Below are positions 8,000 through 16,297 of a DNA stretch of 34,395 bases, piece by piece. The position numbers and the translations under genes are program-made. The stretch is from Anaerolineae bacterium. Its GTDB lineage: Bacteria; Chloroflexota; Anaerolineae; B4-G1. The notes under the pieces were generated by a model. That model saw nothing but the letters and a program-made list of their open reading frames with translations, was not told where the DNA came from and searched no databases. The stretch covers positions 1-34,395 of the forward strand of contig JAUWOI010000001.1 in the NCBI GenBank assembly GCA_030612185.1, given 5' to 3'. Numbering within the stretch: position 1 is the stretch's first letter; every line of letters starts with the position of its first letter.

Positions 8000-8284
8000 C
8001 TAGCGAGTGCGAGCAGAATCTATCACGAACGGTAACAACGCCAGATGACGAGCACGCTTAATCGCCAACGACAATTGACGTTGATGCTTGGCGCACGTTC
8101 CCGTCTGTCGTCGTGGCCGGATCTTCCCGCGGTCAGTCAGAAAGCTCCGCAGCACATTCGCCCGCTTGTAATCAATGTCGGTGGCCTTCCCCTTGCAGAA
8201 AATGCAATCTTTACGACGCTTCGTGAACCGACGTTTACCGCGCCGTTGACCCCCCGTACGCCCACGCCTCCCTTGTTCCGCCAA
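8000..8284 (-). CDS. rpsR: 30S ribosomal protein S18
   Basis: 94 residues. The conserved S18 core is clear: [36 protein letters not shown] (given here as a region of residues 37-72). It is preceded by C27-I-F-C30, and C63 plus H66 complete a zinc-type set. S18 binds the 30S platform as a pair with S6. The start is a rare TTG at 8284, supported by GGGAGG eight bases upstream; no ATG is in frame. The N-terminus is an Arg/Gly-rich extension. It lies in the order rpsF-ssb-rpsR. Confidence 0.95.
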   Translation of the reverse strand: MAEQGRRGRTGGQRRGKRRFTKRRKDCIFCKGKATDIDYKRANVLRSFLTDRGKIRPRRQTGTCAKHQRQLSLAIKRARHLALLPFVIDSARTR

Positions 8285-8357
8285 TGTTTCAACCTCCCTG
8301 CCATGTCTGTATCAGGCACACCTAAAACCCACGGAATACGTGCACTTGGTACAATTA

Positions 8358-8753
8358 CTAGAAGGGGAACGCCTCCTCCCCTTTAGCATCGGATTCTACC
8401 GTCTCCGAGGAAGTACCGTGACGGCTACCCAACAAGATCATTTCGTTGGCAACCAACTCGATACAGAAGCGTTTCCGTCCTCCCTGATCCTCCCAACTTC
8501 GCGTCTGCAAGCGCCCTTCGATGTATACCTGCCGTCCCTTACGAAGATGTTGCTTGCAAATCTCGGCCAGATTGCCCCACGCCACCACGTTGAACCATTC
8601 CGTTTCCTCGCGGCGCTCGCCTTCCGAGTTTGTCCAACTGCGAGTGGTAGCGACACTGAACGAGGTCACTGGCCGTCCGCTGGGCATGTAACGCATCTCA
8701 GGGTCACGCCCTACGCTACCAATGACCATCACCTTGTTCAAGCCCCTTGCCAT
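8358..8753 (-). CDS. ssb: Single-stranded DNA-binding protein
   Basis: 131 residues, from the ATG at 8753 with GGGGAG upstream. The OB fold is clear: [51 protein letters not shown] (residues 31-61) and [21 protein letters not shown] short linker leads to the acidic tip GEEAFPF, the docking peptide for replication and repair partners. The linker is short compared with E. coli SSB. SSB coats single-stranded DNA during replication, repair and recombination. Its position between rpsF and rpsR is the widespread bacterial arrangement. Confidence 0.95.
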   Translation of the reverse strand: MARGLNKVMVIGSVGRDPEMRYMPSGRPVTSFSVATTRSWTNSEGERREETEWFNVVAWGNLAEICKQHLRKGRQVYIEGRLQTRSWEDQGGRKRFCIELVANEMILLGSRHGTSSETVESDAKGEEAFPF

Positions 8754-8783
8754 AGCGCTCTCACTCCCCACAACCTACCCGCA

Positions 8784-9104
8784 TCACACAGCCACTGCCT
8801 CCCCAGACGGCTTGGTGTCTTCTTCAACCCGCACGATCAGGTGACGCATGATCTGCTCGGTCAGCCCAAGATCATGCTCCAACCCAGTCACGCCCTGAGA
8901 TTCCAGTTCAAGCCGCACCAACACATACTGGCCTTCCCACTGTTTCTGAATGGGATAGGCCAGCCGACGCGACCCCCAGGGCTCGATTCGCGTGACCTTG
9001 CCGTCATTGCGTTTAATCAGACCTTCGACTTTCTCAGTAACGGCGGTCAGGCCATCTTCGTCCACTTCCGGGTGAACGATAAAGACTAACTCATAACTGC
9101 GCAC
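8784..9104 (-). CDS. rpsF: 30S ribosomal protein S6
   Basis: 106 residues, the normal size. The start MRSYELVFIVHPEVDEDGL, the GSRRLAYPIQKQWEGQYVLV segment and EQIMRHLIVRVEED are standard S6 landmarks. The start is GTG at 9104 with AAAGGAGG upstream; the spacing of 11 is slightly long. S6 pairs with S18 on the 30S platform. It is the first gene of the rpsF-ssb-rpsR transcript and is preceded by a structured leader that may be an S6:S18 autoregulatory site. Confidence 0.95.
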   Translation of the reverse strand: MRSYELVFIVHPEVDEDGLTAVTEKVEGLIKRNDGKVTRIEPWGSRRLAYPIQKQWEGQYVLVRLELESQGVTGLEHDLGLTEQIMRHLIVRVEEDTKPSGEAVAV

Positions 9105-9119
9105 TGGATGGTATACCTC

Positions 9120-9163
9120 CTTTCCACGGGATTGCCCCCGGACCTAAAGCCGGGAACGGAAAG
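9120..9163 (-). promoter_or_regulatory. Structured 5' leader of rpsF, candidate S6:S18 autoregulatory element
   Basis: In the mRNA an outer stem CTTTCC/GGAAAG (9163-9158 with 9125-9120) encloses an inner stem CCCGG/CCGGG (9154-9150 with 9141-9137) with an 8-nt loop and a lopsided internal loop (3 nt against 11 nt). The 3' arm of the outer stem abuts the GGAGG ribosome binding site (9120-9116). Many bacteria have an S6:S18-binding leader here with a CCG-containing bulge; CCG is present on both sides, but I cannot prove a match to that motif. Confidence 0.5.
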
Positions 9164-9190
9164 CCCACCTATAGGCACGCAACGGGCGCT

Positions 9191-9219
9191 ATGATAACAC
9201 AAAGACGTGGATTTGGCAA
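9191..9219 (-). promoter_or_regulatory. Promoter of rpsF-ssb-rpsR
   Basis: On the minus strand TTGCCA (9219-9214), a 17-nt spacer and TATCAT (9196-9191) precede rpsF by about 85 nt, leaving a leader of about 80 nt. Confidence 0.75.
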
Positions 9220-9256
9220 GACGCGGACACTGCTTTCCCATTAGCCCACCTCCGAC

Positions 9257-10357
9257 TCACGGGCTGAAGCGGAACAGGCACACGTCGCCGTCCTGGATTT
9301 CGTAGTCACGGCCCTCAAAACGCAAGCCCCCTTGCTTCCGCACCGCACGCCAATCCCCCGCCTCCACCAGTTGCTCAAAACGCATCACCTCGGCACAGAT
9401 GAAACCACGCTCCATCTGGCTGTGGACTTTGCCGGCTGCCCGGGACGCTTTGGTATCGCGCTGTATCGCCCAGGCGCGCACTTCTCGACCACCCGTGATG
9501 GTGAAAAATGTGACCAGATCAAGCACCTCGTAGCCCGCCTGGGCCAGTGCCTCCAACCCGGAGCGCTCCAACCCCACGTCTGCCCGGTAAGCAGCGGCCT
9601 CGTCGGGTGGCCACTCGCTCAAGTCAGCTTCCAGTTGGGCACAGAGGACGAGGCAAGGGGCCCCCTCCTCTTCCGCCACACGAGCGACATCTTCGGTCAA
9701 CGGACCGCCACTGGATAGGTTCTCCTCGCCGACATTGGCCACGTAGACACGCTTCTTGGCGGTGAGCAGACGCATCTCTCGTGCCAACGCCACCTCAGTC
9801 ACCCCACCTGCCGCCCAGGCAGCGGCTTGATCGCCGGACTGCAGGCGTGCGCGCAACTCCCCCACCATCTCCAACTCTGCGGCGAAGTCCCGCTGCCTGG
9901 CCTTAGCCGCCGAACGCACCTTGTCCAGCCGTCGCTCCACTACCTCCAAATCAGCCAGAATCAGTTCCAGGTCAAGCACCTCCAGGTCACGTAGCGGATC
10001 CACCGATCCCTCTATGTGCGCCACATCGGGGTTGGAAAAGCAGCGACAGACCAGAGCGATAGCGTCCACATCGCGGATGTGGCTCAGGAATTGGTTGCCC
10101 AGTCCCTCGCCCCGATGAGCACCGCGTACCAGGCCCGCGATATCCACGAACTCGACCGTTGCCGGGGTCACTCGTTCCGGCCCGACCATCGCCACCAACA
10201 CCTCCAGGCGCGGATCGGGCACCACTGCGACACCGCGATTGGGATCAATTGTGGTGAAAGGATAGGCTGCCACAGCAGCCTTGGCCCGCGTGAGACCGTT
10301 AAAGAGAGTAGACTTGCCCACATTAGGCAAGCCTACTATTCCAATCTGCAATGCCAT
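9257..10357 (-). CDS. ychF: Redox-regulated ATPase/GTPase YchF (OLA1 family)
   Basis: 366 residues, the family length. The P-loop GLPNVGKS is at 9-16, followed by [18 protein letters not shown] (switch I), [19 protein letters not shown] (G3), and NVGEENL in place of the usual NKxD, which is why the family prefers ATP. A coiled-coil region (about 130-200) and a C-terminal TGS domain follow. YchF binds ribosomes and is linked to translation and oxidative stress. The start ATG at 10357 has GAGGTG four bases upstream. It begins 15 nt after the histidine kinase stop and is probably co-transcribed with that gene. Confidence 0.93.
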   Translation of the reverse strand: MALQIGIVGLPNVGKSTLFNGLTRAKAAVAAYPFTTIDPNRGVAVVPDPRLEVLVAMVGPERVTPATVEFVDIAGLVRGAHRGEGLGNQFLSHIRDVDAIALVCRCFSNPDVAHIEGSVDPLRDLEVLDLELILADLEVVERRLDKVRSAAKARQRDFAAELEMVGELRARLQSGDQAAAWAAGGVTEVALAREMRLLTAKKRVYVANVGEENLSSGGPLTEDVARVAEEEGAPCLVLCAQLEADLSEWPPDEAAAYRADVGLERSGLEALAQAGYEVLDLVTFFTITGGREVRAWAIQRDTKASRAAGKVHSQMERGFICAEVMRFEQLVEAGDWRAVRKQGGLRFEGRDYEIQDGDVCLFRFSP

Positions 10358-10372
10358 GCAGCACCTCGTTGC

Positions 10373-13300
10373 CTACCGCGCAACTTCCGCCCCCGGAGAC
10401 TCTACCTCACCCAAAGGCAGACTAACGTAAAACGTGCTCCCTTTGTCCAGTTCGCTATCTACCCACACCTTTCCGCCGTGCCGTTCGATGATAGACTTGA
10501 CGATTGCCAGCCCCAGACCGGTCCCCGGTATGCCCATCGTGTCACGCCGTCTGATGCGGTAGAATTTCTCGAACAGGCGCATATGGTCGTCTGGGGCAAT
10601 ACCAATACCCGTGTCGGCGACGCGGATCACCGCCTGCTCGTCGCGCACAGACAATCCCACCGCCACAATGCCGCCGCTGGGCGTGTACTTGACAGCATTA
10701 TCCACCAGATTAGTGACCGCCTGGCGCAGCAACGCAGCGTCGCCCGCGACCACTGCCACGCTTTCGGCTGGTTCCAGCCGCAAGGTGAGCCCCTCAGCAG
10801 CAGCCCGGGCTCGCATGCCGTCCACCACCCCGACCAGAATTGTCCCCAGATGGCAGGGTTCGCGCTCAAGTCCCACGCCAGCCTCAATGCGTCCCAAATC
10901 GAGCAGATCGACAATCAGTTCACTCATCTGCTTAACACCGTGCAGGATCTTCTCGATGTACTCATGCTGCGTGTCGTTGAACTCGCCCACCATCGGGAGC
11001 ATGGTCGCATAACCACGGATAAACGTCAGCGGCGAGCGCAAGTCATGCGAGACCGTCGCTACGAACTCAGACTTCATCTCGTCTAGTTCCTTGAAGCGAG
11101 TGATGTCGCGCATCACGGCCACACGGCCAATCCGTTCACCATCGGCACTCAAGATGGTCGAAACGCTGGCGTATAATGTCCGGCCATCGGGCAGAGGAAC
11201 CTCCTCAGTCAACGCTTCGCTCGGAGGCAACGGCTCCTCAAAGACCTGCACCAACACAGGTGCCAACTCAGTCTGATTGATCTTCTGGCCCACGACTGCA
11301 TCGGCTGCGATACCAAACGCCCGCTCAGCAGCCGGATTGACCAGCAGAATACGGTCATCGCGGTCGGTGACCAGAACGGCGTCGGTGGTGCTGGCCAGGA
11401 TTGCCGCCAGTCGCCGCCGCCCACCCTCCGCAGCCTGGAACAGGCGAGCATTCTCCACCAGCACCGCCGTCTGGCTGGCCAGTGTCGAGAGCAGGTCAAT
11501 CTCTGAGGCATCGAACCGGCGAACCTCACCGTACCCCACCCACATCACAGCCGGCACCCGATCTTTAGTGCACACGGGCAGCGCGATGGCGGCCTTGATC
11601 GGTCCGCTCAGCGCCTCGGGCTCAGCCAGTGTTTTGGCCCGGGCCAGATTTTCCACGACCATGGGCCGCTCCAGTTCCCTGGCCGCCGTGGCCAGCGCAC
11701 GGTCGAGTGCCCCTAACCCCTCGCGTGGCTCCCCTCGCGCCATCACCATCTGTGGATCGCCGCCAGCCGAAAGGAGGATGATGCGAGCCACCTGTGCACG
11801 CGTCGCCTTCAGTACTCCTTCGAGGATGAACGGCACTCCCTCAGACAATTCCAGCGTCGCCGAAACTGCCTGACTGATCTGGAGCAGCAACGAAAGATCT
11901 TCCAGCCGATCTTTTAGTCGCACGCGCATACCTTCAAATGCATCTCCCACCCGGGCCACCTCGTCGCTGCCAGGCACCTCCACCGGCCGTGTGAGATCTC
12001 CCTCGGCGATGCAGTCGGCAGCAGCGGCCAACTGCTTGAGTGGTCCGGTCAGCCAACCGGTGACCAGCGGAATAACGATCACCAGCCCACCCCCTAGCAG
12101 GATTTGGAGGATAAGCAGAGGAGTGGCAACCTGGGTAGCCTGCTCCAGCACGACCTCGTAGGGCAGGCGGATCACCACTGCCCACGGGTACCCTTCCACC
12201 GGCAAGTAATAGACCAACTGGCGCGTGTTGTCCATTGGACTGCGCCTCTCGCAAGCCCAACCACGCAGCACGGTGGCAATGCGGGGACAGTCTTCGTCTA
12301 CGTGCCATTCAGCGAGCAGCATGTCAGGATTGGAATGGGCAGCGATGCGCCCTTCTGAATCCACCACAAACCCCTCTCCACGCGCACGCGTCCATTGCAG
12401 ACTCGCCAGTACCCGACGTATCAGCGGATTGACGTCAAGCCGGGTACGTCCAAGCAACACTCCAAAACGCTCGCCGGTCTCCTCATCCTCCACCGGCGAC
12501 AGGAATGAAAGGATGACTTCGTCTCGCCGTGAGCGATGCACGGAACTGATCTGCGTCGCCCCGCTCTCGGCCACGCGCTGCAAAAGCACTTCCTCCTCTG
12601 ACGTCAATTCCTGGTCGCCGACCGGCGCTGGCGGAAACATCGCCAATCTCTGTTTGGTCAAATCAAACAATATCAACTGGTCGAAGAAAGCCACGCTTCG
12701 CAGGTCGCCACGCAGATGCACCTCCAGCGTACTCGGGTCGCCGTGCCACAATATCTCATTGTTAGCGAACTCTGCCAGCAAACCCAATCCTGTTTGGATG
12801 AAGTAGGGAATGCCCTCAACGGCACTGTTGGCATCCCGCGCCATCTCGTCCACCACCTCCAGAGTCGCCACGCGGAGAGTTGTTGCCGTCACTGCGTAGA
12901 CAAGCACGGTAGTCATGGCCAATATCAGAGGGACGAATAGGAAAAGCAACCTGCGCCCCAAGGTGCGGCTGTAGGGAGGGGGTTGACGCGCTACATGGAC
13001 AGGGCGGAGGCGCGGAGAGACCACATAGACCCCCTGTATAACGAGTGCTGCCACGAGACTCTCGAGCAGCGCGAGGCCAAGATTAGCCTGCGTCAACGTC
13101 ACGGCATAATCGAGCCCCGCCAAGCCCGAATCAGCCGTATGAGCGAACACCGACAGCAGCAACAACAGGGATGCAAAGAAAGTCGCCAGTGGCCCAGCGA
13201 TAACAGGCTGGCGCGCGACGAGCGACGGGCGGTCTCGATAATCCTGGCGCAGAAAGAATCCGACCAGAAAACCAAAGAAGGCAAAATGAAAAGGATCAGT

Positions 13301-13693
13301 GATACCGCCAACTGTCATCCCGACACGCAAGATTCCGCCGACCAATCCGACCAACAACGCTGGCCCTGCGCCCAACCAGGCCCCAGCAACAATGACCGGT
13401 AGCGCCCCCAACAACGGCGCAAATGGACTGGCAGATTCGGTGGGAACATTTGGGGGTGGTAGCAGCCGGGGCAGAGAGAAACTCAGCACCAGCAAATTGT
13501 TGACGAGCAGAGATGCCGCCAACAAGCCCAGAAACAGGGGAAGACGACGCCAACCCAACCTTCCAAAATCCCGTCGGGAACGCACGAGAAGCAAAAATGC
13601 TACCAGCACGTAGAGCGCCAGAAGGAAGTATTCCCAGACCTCAGGTTGAAGGAATGTTAGCCTGACCCAGGATCTCCAAACATCAAAACTCAT
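10373..13693 (-). CDS. Large membrane sensor histidine kinase (multi-TM, Cache-like, HAMP, GAF, PAS, HisKA, HATPase)
   Basis: 1106 residues. A multispan membrane region (about 20-225) resembles the 5TM-LYT type of sensor domains, followed by another segment (248-270), an extracytoplasmic Cache-like domain (about 275-515), a TM segment (524-548), HAMP (549-602), GAF (about 615-755), PAS (about 762-868) and the kinase core. The phospho-acceptor is H883 in VSHDLRSPLTF. The ATP site has an N-box DNAVKYT (998-1004), G1 DTGIG (1027-1031) and G2 GTGLGL (1057-1062). It should autophosphorylate in response to an extracellular or membrane signal. No response regulator is adjacent, so it is an orphan kinase here. 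The start ATG at 13693 has AAGGAG at good spacing. Confidence 0.9.
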   Translation of the reverse strand: MSFDVWRSWVRLTFLQPEVWEYFLLALYVLVAFLLLVRSRRDFGRLGWRRLPLFLGLLAASLLVNNLLVLSFSLPRLLPPPNVPTESASPFAPLLGALPVIVAGAWLGAGPALLVGLVGGILRVGMTVGGITDPFHFAFFGFLVGFFLRQDYRDRPSLVARQPVIAGPLATFFASLLLLLSVFAHTADSGLAGLDYAVTLTQANLGLALLESLVAALVIQGVYVVSPRLRPVHVARQPPPYSRTLGRRLLFLFVPLILAMTTVLVYAVTATTLRVATLEVVDEMARDANSAVEGIPYFIQTGLGLLAEFANNEILWHGDPSTLEVHLRGDLRSVAFFDQLILFDLTKQRLAMFPPAPVGDQELTSEEEVLLQRVAESGATQISSVHRSRRDEVILSFLSPVEDEETGERFGVLLGRTRLDVNPLIRRVLASLQWTRARGEGFVVDSEGRIAAHSNPDMLLAEWHVDEDCPRIATVLRGWACERRSPMDNTRQLVYYLPVEGYPWAVVIRLPYEVVLEQATQVATPLLILQILLGGGLVIVIPLVTGWLTGPLKQLAAAADCIAEGDLTRPVEVPGSDEVARVGDAFEGMRVRLKDRLEDLSLLLQISQAVSATLELSEGVPFILEGVLKATRAQVARIILLSAGGDPQMVMARGEPREGLGALDRALATAARELERPMVVENLARAKTLAEPEALSGPIKAAIALPVCTKDRVPAVMWVGYGEVRRFDASEIDLLSTLASQTAVLVENARLFQAAEGGRRRLAAILASTTDAVLVTDRDDRILLVNPAAERAFGIAADAVVGQKINQTELAPVLVQVFEEPLPPSEALTEEVPLPDGRTLYASVSTILSADGERIGRVAVMRDITRFKELDEMKSEFVATVSHDLRSPLTFIRGYATMLPMVGEFNDTQHEYIEKILHGVKQMSELIVDLLDLGRIEAGVGLEREPCHLGTILVGVVDGMRARAAAEGLTLRLEPAESVAVVAGDAALLRQAVTNLVDNAVKYTPSGGIVAVGLSVRDEQAVIRVADTGIGIAPDDHMRLFEKFYRIRRRDTMGIPGTGLGLAIVKSIIERHGGKVWVDSELDKGSTFYVSLPLGEVESPGAEVAR

Positions 13694-13741
13694 AAGGATG
13701 CTCCTTACTCCCAGGTAAGAGAGAGCCTTTAATTATGAAAG

Positions 13742-13769
13742 ATTATAGCACACTGCCGGAATAATTCAA
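13742..13769 (-). promoter_or_regulatory. Promoter of the sensor histidine kinase gene
   Basis: On the minus strand TTGAAT (13769-13764), a 16-nt spacer and a perfect TATAAT (13747-13742) preceded by TGC (extended -10) lie about 50 nt before the start codon. Confidence 0.75.
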
Positions 13770-13772
13770 ACT

Positions 13773-13800
13773 TTGCTCACTCCGCCAAGACGAGTATAAT
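13773..13800 (+). promoter_or_regulatory. Divergent promoter for the phosphatase operon
   Basis: TTGCTC (13773-13778), a 16-nt spacer and TATAAT (13795-13800) point right, immediately beside the kinase promoter. The leader to the phosphatase start is about 140 nt long and contains no clear hairpin or gene. Confidence 0.65.
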
Positions 13801-13947
13801 ACACCTGAGAAAGTGCTTCCGGTACGAGACGTGGGCAACGCACAGAATCGCGTGATGTGTGAAAGGCCAGCATAGCACGGGTATTACGTTCCTTGCATCA
13901 CGTATCACGGCTTCTGAATTTGATGTAGTCGAAGGATGGAGACAAAC

Positions 13948-14652
13948 ATGGAAATCGAGGTCGCTGCCGCCAAGGTGGGCAAATGGGCCACTAGCGAGAG
14001 CGGTGATACGCTCGAAATGATCGAACGCCCCCACGGTGGCTTCTCTTTCGTGTTGGTGGACGGACAGCGTTCCGGGCGAGCAGCCAAGGCTATCAGCAAC
14101 CTGGTGGCCCGCAAGGCCATCTCTGAACTGGCAGAGGGAGTACGCGATGGCGCAGCGGCCCGTGCAGCCCACGACTACCTTTACACCCACAAAGGCGGCC
14201 AGGTCTCAGCCACGCTCAACATCCTTTCGGTAGACCTGACTTCCAACACACTGGTGCTTTCGCGCAACAGCCACTGCCCCACCATCATCATAACGCCCGA
14301 AAGCAGGCTAAAGTTACTCGATGCGCCGTCGGAACCGGTGGGGGTGCGACACGGTATCAAGCCACAAGTCACGGAATTGCCACTGACCGCCGGGACCATG
14401 GTCGTGGTCTATACGGACGGCCTTGAGATGGCCGGGGCGCGCTCAAGCCGTGTCTTCGATGTCCCGGCGGCGGTGCGCGAACTAACAGCCGGGGGCGACG
14501 TAAGCGCCCATCAGTTGGCCGATAGCCTGCTTGGGCAGGCGCTGGCACTGGACGAAGGCCGGCCGCGCGACGACGTCAGTGTGCTCGTGCTGCGCATCGT
14601 AGATCACATTGGCGATGGCGTGCGCCGCCTGGCTGTCAGGCTTCCCCTGTGA
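13948..14652 (+). CDS. SpoIIE/RsbX-like PP2C-type serine phosphatase
   Basis: 234 residues from the ATG at 13948, which has GGAG six bases upstream; an ATG at 13936 in the same frame has its purine run too close. It is a stand-alone PP2C-like domain as in RsbX. D38-G39 is in FVLVDGQRSGRAA, T156-D157-G158 is in MVVVYTDGLEMAG, and D208-D209 is in RPRDDVSVLVLR. These are the metal-binding acids of SpoIIE-type phosphatases, which dephosphorylate anti-sigma-factor antagonists in partner-switching pathways. No STAS protein or anti-sigma kinase is adjacent, so the substrate is unknown. It diverges from the sensor kinase and its stop overlaps the next start (TGATG), indicating translational coupling. 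Confidence 0.8.
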   Translation: MEIEVAAAKVGKWATSESGDTLEMIERPHGGFSFVLVDGQRSGRAAKAISNLVARKAISELAEGVRDGAAARAAHDYLYTHKGGQVSATLNILSVDLTSNTLVLSRNSHCPTIIITPESRLKLLDAPSEPVGVRHGIKPQVTELPLTAGTMVVVYTDGLEMAGARSSRVFDVPAAVRELTAGGDVSAHQLADSLLGQALALDEGRPRDDVSVLVLRIVDHIGDGVRRLAVRLPL

Positions 14653-15797
14653 TGCACGTGATGAAGTCCCACCATCTCCACCGCTACCTGCGAGCCCTGT
14701 GGCGCGATACTCGGGTCCTGGTACGCCAGTTTCGCGTCTCCCTAATCGCCTTCGCTGTGCTCCTGTGTGGCGGCACCCTGACTCTGCGCTTCTTCTACCT
14801 CTATCCCGAAAGCGGACAGCGCCCCGGCTGGGCCGAAGCATTGCACGCCACCCTCAAACTCATATTCTTGGAGACCATCCTCCCGTTTCCCACAGTACCA
14901 GGACTACAACTCCTGTTCATCGTCGTCCCTCTTATCGGACTGGCCGTCGTCGCCGATGGCGTCCTGCGCTTCGGCGTAGCGCTGTTCAACCGTCACGAGC
15001 GAAAGGAGGCCTGGCAAGTGGCTATCGCTTCGACCTACCATGATCATATCGTCGTGTGCGGCCTGGGAAAAGTCGGCTACCGGGTCGTAAAAGAGTTGCT
15101 CCGGCTGGGAGAGGATATCATCGGCATCGAGCGCAATGCCGAGCGCCCGTTCCTGGAAGAGATACGCCAGGTGAACGTGCCAGTGTTGCTGGGCGACGCC
15201 CGGCAGCGGGAGATGCTGGAGAAAGCCTGCGTGCGGGAAGCGTCCGCTATCGTTGTCTGCACCCAGGATGAGCTGACGAACTTGGACATCGCGCTCGACG
15301 CCCGGGAACTCAACCCAGATATCAAGGTAGTGCTGCGCATGTTCGACGCTCAACTGGCAGAGAAGGTGAAACGCGGGTTCGGCATCCACACCGCCTTCAG
15401 TACCGCAGCGTTGGCCGCCGCGATCTTCGCCGCCGCTGCCACACGGGCACAGATTGACTACTCGTTCTACGTGGACGACGTGCTTCTGAACGTGGCGCGG
15501 GCGACGGTACAGGTGGACTCGGCGTTGGAGGGACGCACCATCGCCCAGGTAGAGCAGGAACTCGACATGACCATCATCCTACACCAGGGACCGGATAGCA
15601 TCGACCTGCACCCGGCTCCCGATGTCACACTCCGCGCTGGTGATCGCCTGGTGGTCTTCGCCTCGCTGGAACCACTGGCCCGCCTGCGCAAGATGAGCGG
15701 CGAGCAACGCAGCCCTTCCCAGGGAGGAACCAACAGCCCGCGCCGCCGCCCGTGGACGGCGCGCTTGTTCTCCAGGGGGAAAACGTCAAGCCGGTGA
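14652..15797 (+). CDS. RCK (TrkA-N/TrkA-C) protein with a two-TM pore-like region lacking the K+ selectivity filter
   Basis: 381 residues from ATG 14652, overlapping the preceding TGA by one base. Membrane segments are at about 30-50 and 86-106, with a pore-loop-like stretch between them (FLETILPFPTVPG, 72-84). This sits where K+ channels carry TVGYGD; no GYG is present. An RCK/TrkA-N Rossmann domain follows (HIVVCGLGKVGYRV with G137, G139 and G142, then IERN at 159-162), and a TrkA-C domain at about 270-340. The layout is that of a prokaryotic K+ channel, in which RCK domains gate the pore upon ligand binding, but ion selectivity is doubtful. The Arg/Ser-rich C-terminal tail is low complexity. 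Confidence 0.78.
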   Translation: MHVMKSHHLHRYLRALWRDTRVLVRQFRVSLIAFAVLLCGGTLTLRFFYLYPESGQRPGWAEALHATLKLIFLETILPFPTVPGLQLLFIVVPLIGLAVVADGVLRFGVALFNRHERKEAWQVAIASTYHDHIVVCGLGKVGYRVVKELLRLGEDIIGIERNAERPFLEEIRQVNVPVLLGDARQREMLEKACVREASAIVVCTQDELTNLDIALDARELNPDIKVVLRMFDAQLAEKVKRGFGIHTAFSTAALAAAIFAAAATRAQIDYSFYVDDVLLNVARATVQVDSALEGRTIAQVEQELDMTIILHQGPDSIDLHPAPDVTLRAGDRLVVFASLEPLARLRKMSGEQRSPSQGGTNSPRRRPWTARLFSRGKTSSR

Positions 15798-16174
15798 AAC
15801 AAGCCAAACGTGAGAGACACCCGCTGATTGGCGTAGTCGGCCCGTGTGCCTCGGGCAAATCATTGCTCGTGGGGGCGCTGCGGGCACACGGGTACAACGC
15901 CCGCGAGGTGGCACAGGAGCACTCCTATGTGCCCACGATGTGGCAACGTTTCACCCAACCCGATTTGCTCGTCTACCTGGACGTTTCCTGGGAAGTCGCC
16001 TGCCAGCGCCGGCCCACTGACGCCGGAGCAGATTGGTGGGCCGAACTGACCCGGCGGCTGCGCCACGCCCGACAACATGCGGACCTCTACATCCACACCG
16101 ACGGATTGACGCCACAAGAAGTCCTGGACAGAGTACTGGCTTTCCTCTCTGATGTTGCAGGTTTGGGCCGCTGA
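15794..16174 (+). CDS. Small P-loop NTPase/kinase-like protein, function unknown
   Basis: 126 residues from a GTG at 15794 that overlaps the channel gene stop (GTGA). A GTG at 15752 in the same frame is possible. Residues 12-25, IGVVGPCASGKSLL, form a clear Walker A motif. LLVYLDVSWEVACQRR (58-73) resembles the second strand and helix of nucleoside- or gluconate-kinase-like folds, and a LID-like Arg-rich stretch (TRRLRHARQHAD, 86-97) follows. The size is small for a nucleotide kinase. Coupling to the RCK gene suggests a shared transcript, not a shared reaction. I do not recognise a named family. Confidence 0.65.
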   Translation: MKQAKRERHPLIGVVGPCASGKSLLVGALRAHGYNAREVAQEHSYVPTMWQRFTQPDLLVYLDVSWEVACQRRPTDAGADWWAELTRRLRHARQHADLYIHTDGLTPQEVLDRVLAFLSDVAGLGR

Positions 16175-16183
16175 GGGTATAAT
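16155..16183 (+). promoter_or_regulatory. Promoter of the site-2 protease gene
   Basis: TTGCAG (16155-16160), a 17-nt spacer and a perfect TATAAT (16178-16183) lie at the very end of the P-loop gene. A leader of about 108 nt follows. Confidence 0.7.
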
Positions 16184-16199
16184 ATGAGGAGATGAGTAG

Positions 16200-16277
16200 A
16201 TGAGTGAAGATGGTACGCCTGCTAACACAGGCTCACAAAAAGCAGGGCGGGCGTCGCAAGCGCCCGCTTCTGATTGA
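16200..16277 (+). CDS. Possible 25-codon leader peptide upstream of the site-2 protease
   Basis: An ATG at 16200 preceded by AGGAG at eight bases opens a 25-codon frame ending at TGA 16275-16277. The peptide is hydrophilic and rich in Ala, Ser and Gly. A hairpin (16247-16267) lies within its second half. It has a good ribosome binding site, but its composition is unremarkable and it may be chance. Confidence 0.3.
   Translation: MSEDGTPANTGSQKAGRASQAPASD
16247..16267 (+). other. Hairpin in the leader of the site-2 protease gene
   Basis: GCGGGCG (16247-16253), a 7-nt loop and CGCCCGC (16261-16267) form a perfect GC-rich stem between promoter and start codon. It is followed by TTCT only, so it may be a weak attenuator or a pausing or stability element. 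Confidence 0.5.
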
Positions 16278-16297
16278 GGGCACGGAGAGTAGACTAG

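Noticed and set aside
10016..11086. Plus-strand open frame of 356 codons opposite ychF and the histidine kinase
   Set aside because: Antisense to two confident genes across their junction, with no recognisable domain.
13890..13912. CATCACG-TATCACG doublet upstream of the phosphatase gene as a further tandem repeat array
   Set aside because: Only two units; too short to call, although similar NNTCACG pieces occur near 3745.
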